Virus record (IMG/VR): IMGVR_UViG_3300030943_000196
Location: 1 to 20,697 of that record
Reading direction: 5' to 3' (one strand)
DNA length: 20,697 nucleotides
Source: a virus
The position numbers and the translations under genes were made by a program. The stretch's first letter is position 1, and every line of letters starts with the position of its first letter. Positions 20,258 to 20,697 of the stretch are shown here, piece by piece. Under the pieces are notes generated by a model, which worked only from the letters and a program-made list of their open reading frames with translations, had not been told where the DNA came from and searched no databases.

Positions 20258-20697
20258 ATGGCAACATCAACCCCATACAAAATACAGTCCGGTGATACAC
20301 TTTCGCAGATTGCTGTGAAAAATGGAACAACCGTTGACGCTCTTGCAAAGGCAAATAACATTGCTGATCCAAATAAAATCTTTGCCGGACAGACATTGAA
20401 TATCTCGAAACCTGAGCCAATCGTTTCTTCTTCAAACGTCGCTGTTCAGAATCCAAATGTACCCGCAACGCCTCCAGTTATTTCTGCATCAAGCCTCGGA
20501 CAGCCCGTCAATGCACCAATCATAAAGCCGGTGAATGATACTACTGCAAGTAATAACCTCGGTGTTGCTGCGAACATGGACGTCAATACCGTTGCACCAA
20601 ACGTTTCCCCTAACACTGTGCATGTTGTCTCATACGTTGATAATCCAGACGGAACAACAACAAACACTTTAAGCGATGGAACAAAAAGCGTTGTTCG
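20258..20697 (+). CDS. LysM-domain virion or lytic protein, cut by window edge
   Basis: The gene opens at ATG-GCA 20258 and runs off the window with no stop, showing 146 codons. Residues about 5-50 form a LysM domain (YKIQSGDTLSQIAVKNGTTV, then LAKANNIADPNKIFAGQTLN), which binds the N-acetylglucosamine-containing backbone of peptidoglycan. Residues about 54-120 are a Pro/Ala/Asn/Val-rich linker without clear folds, and the visible end (DNPDGTTTNTLSDGTKSVV) looks like the beginning of a repeat. The full protein may be a cell-wall binding or cell-wall degrading tail protein, or a tail-tip component. No catalytic domain is in the visible part, so enzyme activity cannot be claimed. It follows the tail protein by 17 bases. 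Confidence 0.85.
   Translation, partial: MATSTPYKIQSGDTLSQIAVKNGTTVDALAKANNIADPNKIFAGQTLNISKPEPIVSSSNVAVQNPNVPATPPVISASSLGQPVNAPIIKPVNDTTASNNLGVAANMDVNTVAPNVSPNTVHVVSYVDNPDGTTTNTLSDGTKSVV

Overview
The window looks like part of a double-stranded DNA tailed phage genome (Caudoviricetes), free or integrated. It carries terminase small and large subunits, a portal, a scaffold candidate, an HK97-type major capsid protein and a run of tail and fibre proteins. I see no integrase, tRNA, rRNA, insertion sequence or CRISPR array. No start codon has a convincing Shine-Dalgarno sequence; leaders are A/T-rich and many genes open with ATG-GCA. None of the 27 readable stop codons is TGA (23 TAA, 4 TAG). 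These traits, together with general resemblance to phage genes in uncultured-bacterium assemblies, would fit a host outside the usual model taxa (Patescibacteria/CPR is a guess). The host cannot be fixed from this window.

Left arm, minus strand (1-6644): early, replication-type genes in four units. Unit A (6644 to 5612) has a small unknown protein, a 48-aa hydrophobic miniprotein and a coiled-coil phage protein, and ends at a 12-bp-stem terminator (5545-5572). Unit B (5215 to 4594) has two paralogous zinc-ribbon proteins. Unit C (4408 to 1275) has a Prim-Pol/VapE-type primase-helicase, a 45-aa miniprotein, a RecB/Cas4-like PD-(D/E)XK nuclease and an 87-aa protein, and ends at a 15-bp-stem terminator (1242-1276). 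Unit D (1152 to beyond base 1) has a small membrane protein and a replication-cluster protein of unknown function that is cut by the window edge. Units A, C and D share an unusual promoter layout: a perfect DnaA-box 9-mer (TTATCCACA), exactly 10 bp, a -35 box (TTGnnn), a 16-18 bp spacer containing ACGRAAG, then a -10 box (TATAMT). Between units A and B is a 0.35-kb gene-free region packed with GTAGTA/TACTAC repeats, a good candidate for a replication origin or operator cluster.

Right arm, plus strand (6771-20697): late genes in order. They are a tiny basic protein, a HExxH metallopeptidase-like protein, TerS, TerL, portal, a very basic 123-aa protein, two unassigned proteins, an acidic scaffold candidate, the major capsid protein, a small head-decoration-like protein, a connector-like protein, two short conserved virion proteins, a two-LamG-domain protein, a collar-type fibre, a large beta-rich tail protein and the start of a LysM protein. 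Intergenic RNA structures flank the capsid gene: an 89-nt compound hairpin (14021-14109) and two mutually exclusive hairpins (14409-14468). Several late genes have a TATAAT-like box 6-8 nt before the ATG, suggesting leaderless mRNAs.

Working model: the divergent region 6645-6770 separates early from late transcription. A DnaA box in this region lies on the early-promoter side and also overlaps where a late -35 box would sit. Early proteins replicate DNA from the repeat region. Late proteins build and fill the capsid and assemble a tail with carbohydrate-binding and peptidoglycan-binding modules.
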